Source of the DNA: Candidatus Arcticimaribacter sp.
GTDB taxonomy: Bacteria; Bacteroidota; Bacteroidia; Flavobacteriales; Flavobacteriaceae
Assembly (NCBI GenBank): GCA_011526335.1
Contig: WTJB01000249.1
Coordinates: 1 to 6,612, forward strand
DNA length: 6,612 nucleotides
Reading direction: 5' to 3'
Below are positions 6,151 through 6,612 of this stretch, in pieces. The first letter of the stretch is position 1; the number at the start of each line of letters is the position of its first letter. Made by a program: the position numbers and the translations under genes. The notes beneath the pieces were generated by a model. That model saw nothing but the letters and a program-made list of their open reading frames with translations. It was not told the DNA's origin and made no database searches.

Positions 6151-6420
6151 ATGGCCAGTAGAAAACAACTCAAAAAAGACATCAACAACATCATCGGAGC
6201 ATTGATCGAAGAAATCTATCTTTGGGAGCTTGCTCACCCCAAGGCCGATATCAAGAAAAGCGAAGCGCTAATTGATGAATCCATTCAACTTTTTGATGAG
6301 CTAATCGCCAAGATTAGAGCCAATGGCGATACCCCGGCAAAAGCGCATTTTAAACAAATACAATCAGAATTGGTAGAAAAAGCCAACGGTATTTCTATCC
6401 GTTTGTCGAAACTAGCTTAG
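6151..6420 (+). CDS. Conserved-looking 89-aa helical protein of unknown function
   Basis: I recall similar unnamed proteins in flavobacteria but no assigned function. The protein is soluble, without cysteine, signal peptide or membrane segment, and appears almost wholly alpha-helical. Helix one is at about residues 4-28 and carries K-K-D-I-N-N-I-I-G and the only tryptophan (W25). A short H-P-K-A-D linker follows. Helix two is at about 34-57 (S-E-A-L-I-D-E-S-I-Q-L-F-D-E-L-I). A glycine-containing turn (N-G-D-T-P) leads into helix three at about 62-88. Hydrophobic residues fall at three- and four-residue spacing in each, suggesting a three-helix bundle or a coiled-coil dimer. The charge is mixed. 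The ATG at 6151 is the first in frame and follows an A/T-rich region typical of real starts. It follows the idi operon by 35 bp and converges with the gene at the right edge. Confidence 0.8.
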   Translation: MASRKQLKKDINNIIGALIEEIYLWELAHPKADIKKSEALIDESIQLFDELIAKIRANGDTPAKAHFKQIQSELVEKANGISIRLSKLA

Positions 6421-6426
6421 CAGATT

Positions 6427-6612
6427 TTAGTTTTCCGGAGGTATTTCTGCAGTTGTTTTACTTTCCTGTAAAAAAGTATTCAAGGCTTTTCCATAAGTAG
6501 AGGCTTTTACTTCCTCACTTAGATTGGCATACAAGGTATCCAATAGTTTCGGATTGGCTTCTGCGATCTCATATCTACCAATGTAAGGCGCGATAACTTT
6601 GTCTTTGTGGTT
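6427..6612 (-). CDS. C-terminal part of a probable DUF4369-type flavobacterial lipoprotein (5' end outside window)
   Basis: The - strand frame is open from the window edge to a TAA at 6429-6427, giving 61 residues. It begins N-H-K-D-K-V-I-A-P-Y-I-G-R-Y-E and continues through N-P-K-L-L-D-T-L-Y, then S-T-Y-G-K-A-L-N-T-F-L and an acidic, proline-containing tail ending P-P-E-N. The combination of a K-D-x-V-x-A-P-Y-I segment, an N-P-x-x-L-D-T helix and an S-x-Y-G-K-x-L helix resembles, from memory, the C-terminal half of flavobacterial DUF4369 proteins. These are usually secreted lipoproteins and are sometimes fused to a TlpA-like thioredoxin domain. Here no thioredoxin domain follows, so it would be the short form. 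The lipoprotein signal would lie outside the window and cannot be confirmed. It converges on the 89-aa gene with a 6-bp gap, and codon usage matches its neighbours. Confidence 0.7.
   Translation of the reverse strand, partial: NHKDKVIAPYIGRYEIAEANPKLLDTLYANLSEEVKASTYGKALNTFLQESKTTAEIPPEN

Noticed and set aside
6409..6433. AAACTA/TAGTTT inverted repeat between the two convergent genes at the right end, as a bidirectional terminator.
   Set aside because: Six weak pairs and a 13-nt loop lying partly in both genes; not stable enough to call.

Overview
The window looks like core chromosome of a member of the Bacteroidota, most likely a marine Flavobacteriaceae. Four things point there: the wording of the RpoC C-terminus followed directly by a DUF3467 gene; close resemblance (from memory) of RF3, pyrophosphatase and IPP isomerase to flavobacterial proteins; A-rich start regions without Shine-Dalgarno sequences; and exact matches to the Bacteroidota -7 promoter box TAnnTTTG upstream of three genes. 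I see no mobile element, CRISPR array, tRNA, rRNA or sign of recent transfer. Every gene looks intact except the two cut by the window edges.

Layout, left to right. (1) The 3' end of rpoC (+) is followed after 3 nt by a DUF3467 gene, and the pair is closed by a textbook intrinsic terminator at 915-943. (2) Two small + strand genes follow: a two-to-three-helix membrane protein of the DUF962/Mpo1-like family and a single-repeat DUF1456 (YehS-like) protein. (3) Facing them on the - strand are ppa (soluble inorganic pyrophosphatase), a YdeI/OmpD-associated family protein and prfC (peptide-chain release factor 3). prfC and the YdeI-like gene probably form one transcript, and ppa has its own promoter-like box. 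(4) A 96-bp divergent promoter region separates prfC from a tight + strand operon. That operon holds idi (type 1 isopentenyl-diphosphate isomerase), a 6-pyruvoyl/6-carboxytetrahydropterin synthase family gene overlapping idi by 20 bp, and a PrxQ/BCP thiol peroxidase overlapping the pterin gene by 4 bp. An 89-aa helical protein of unknown function follows. (5) At the right edge, the 3' end of a - strand gene, probably a DUF4369-type flavobacterial lipoprotein, converges on the 89-aa gene with a 6-bp gap.

The genes serve housekeeping roles: transcription (rpoC), translation termination (prfC), pyrophosphate removal (ppa), isoprenoid precursors (idi), pterin or queuosine metabolism, and peroxide defence. 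No multi-gene novel system is visible. The observations most worth checking are the pterin synthase, whose active site is of the C-X5-HGH (PTPS-II, animal-like) type rather than the QueD C-X3-HGH type; the start-site and possible leaderless-mRNA question for idi; the one-repeat DUF1456 protein; and a hairpin spanning the stop codon of the YdeI-like gene. No stretch without a gene exceeds 180 bp.
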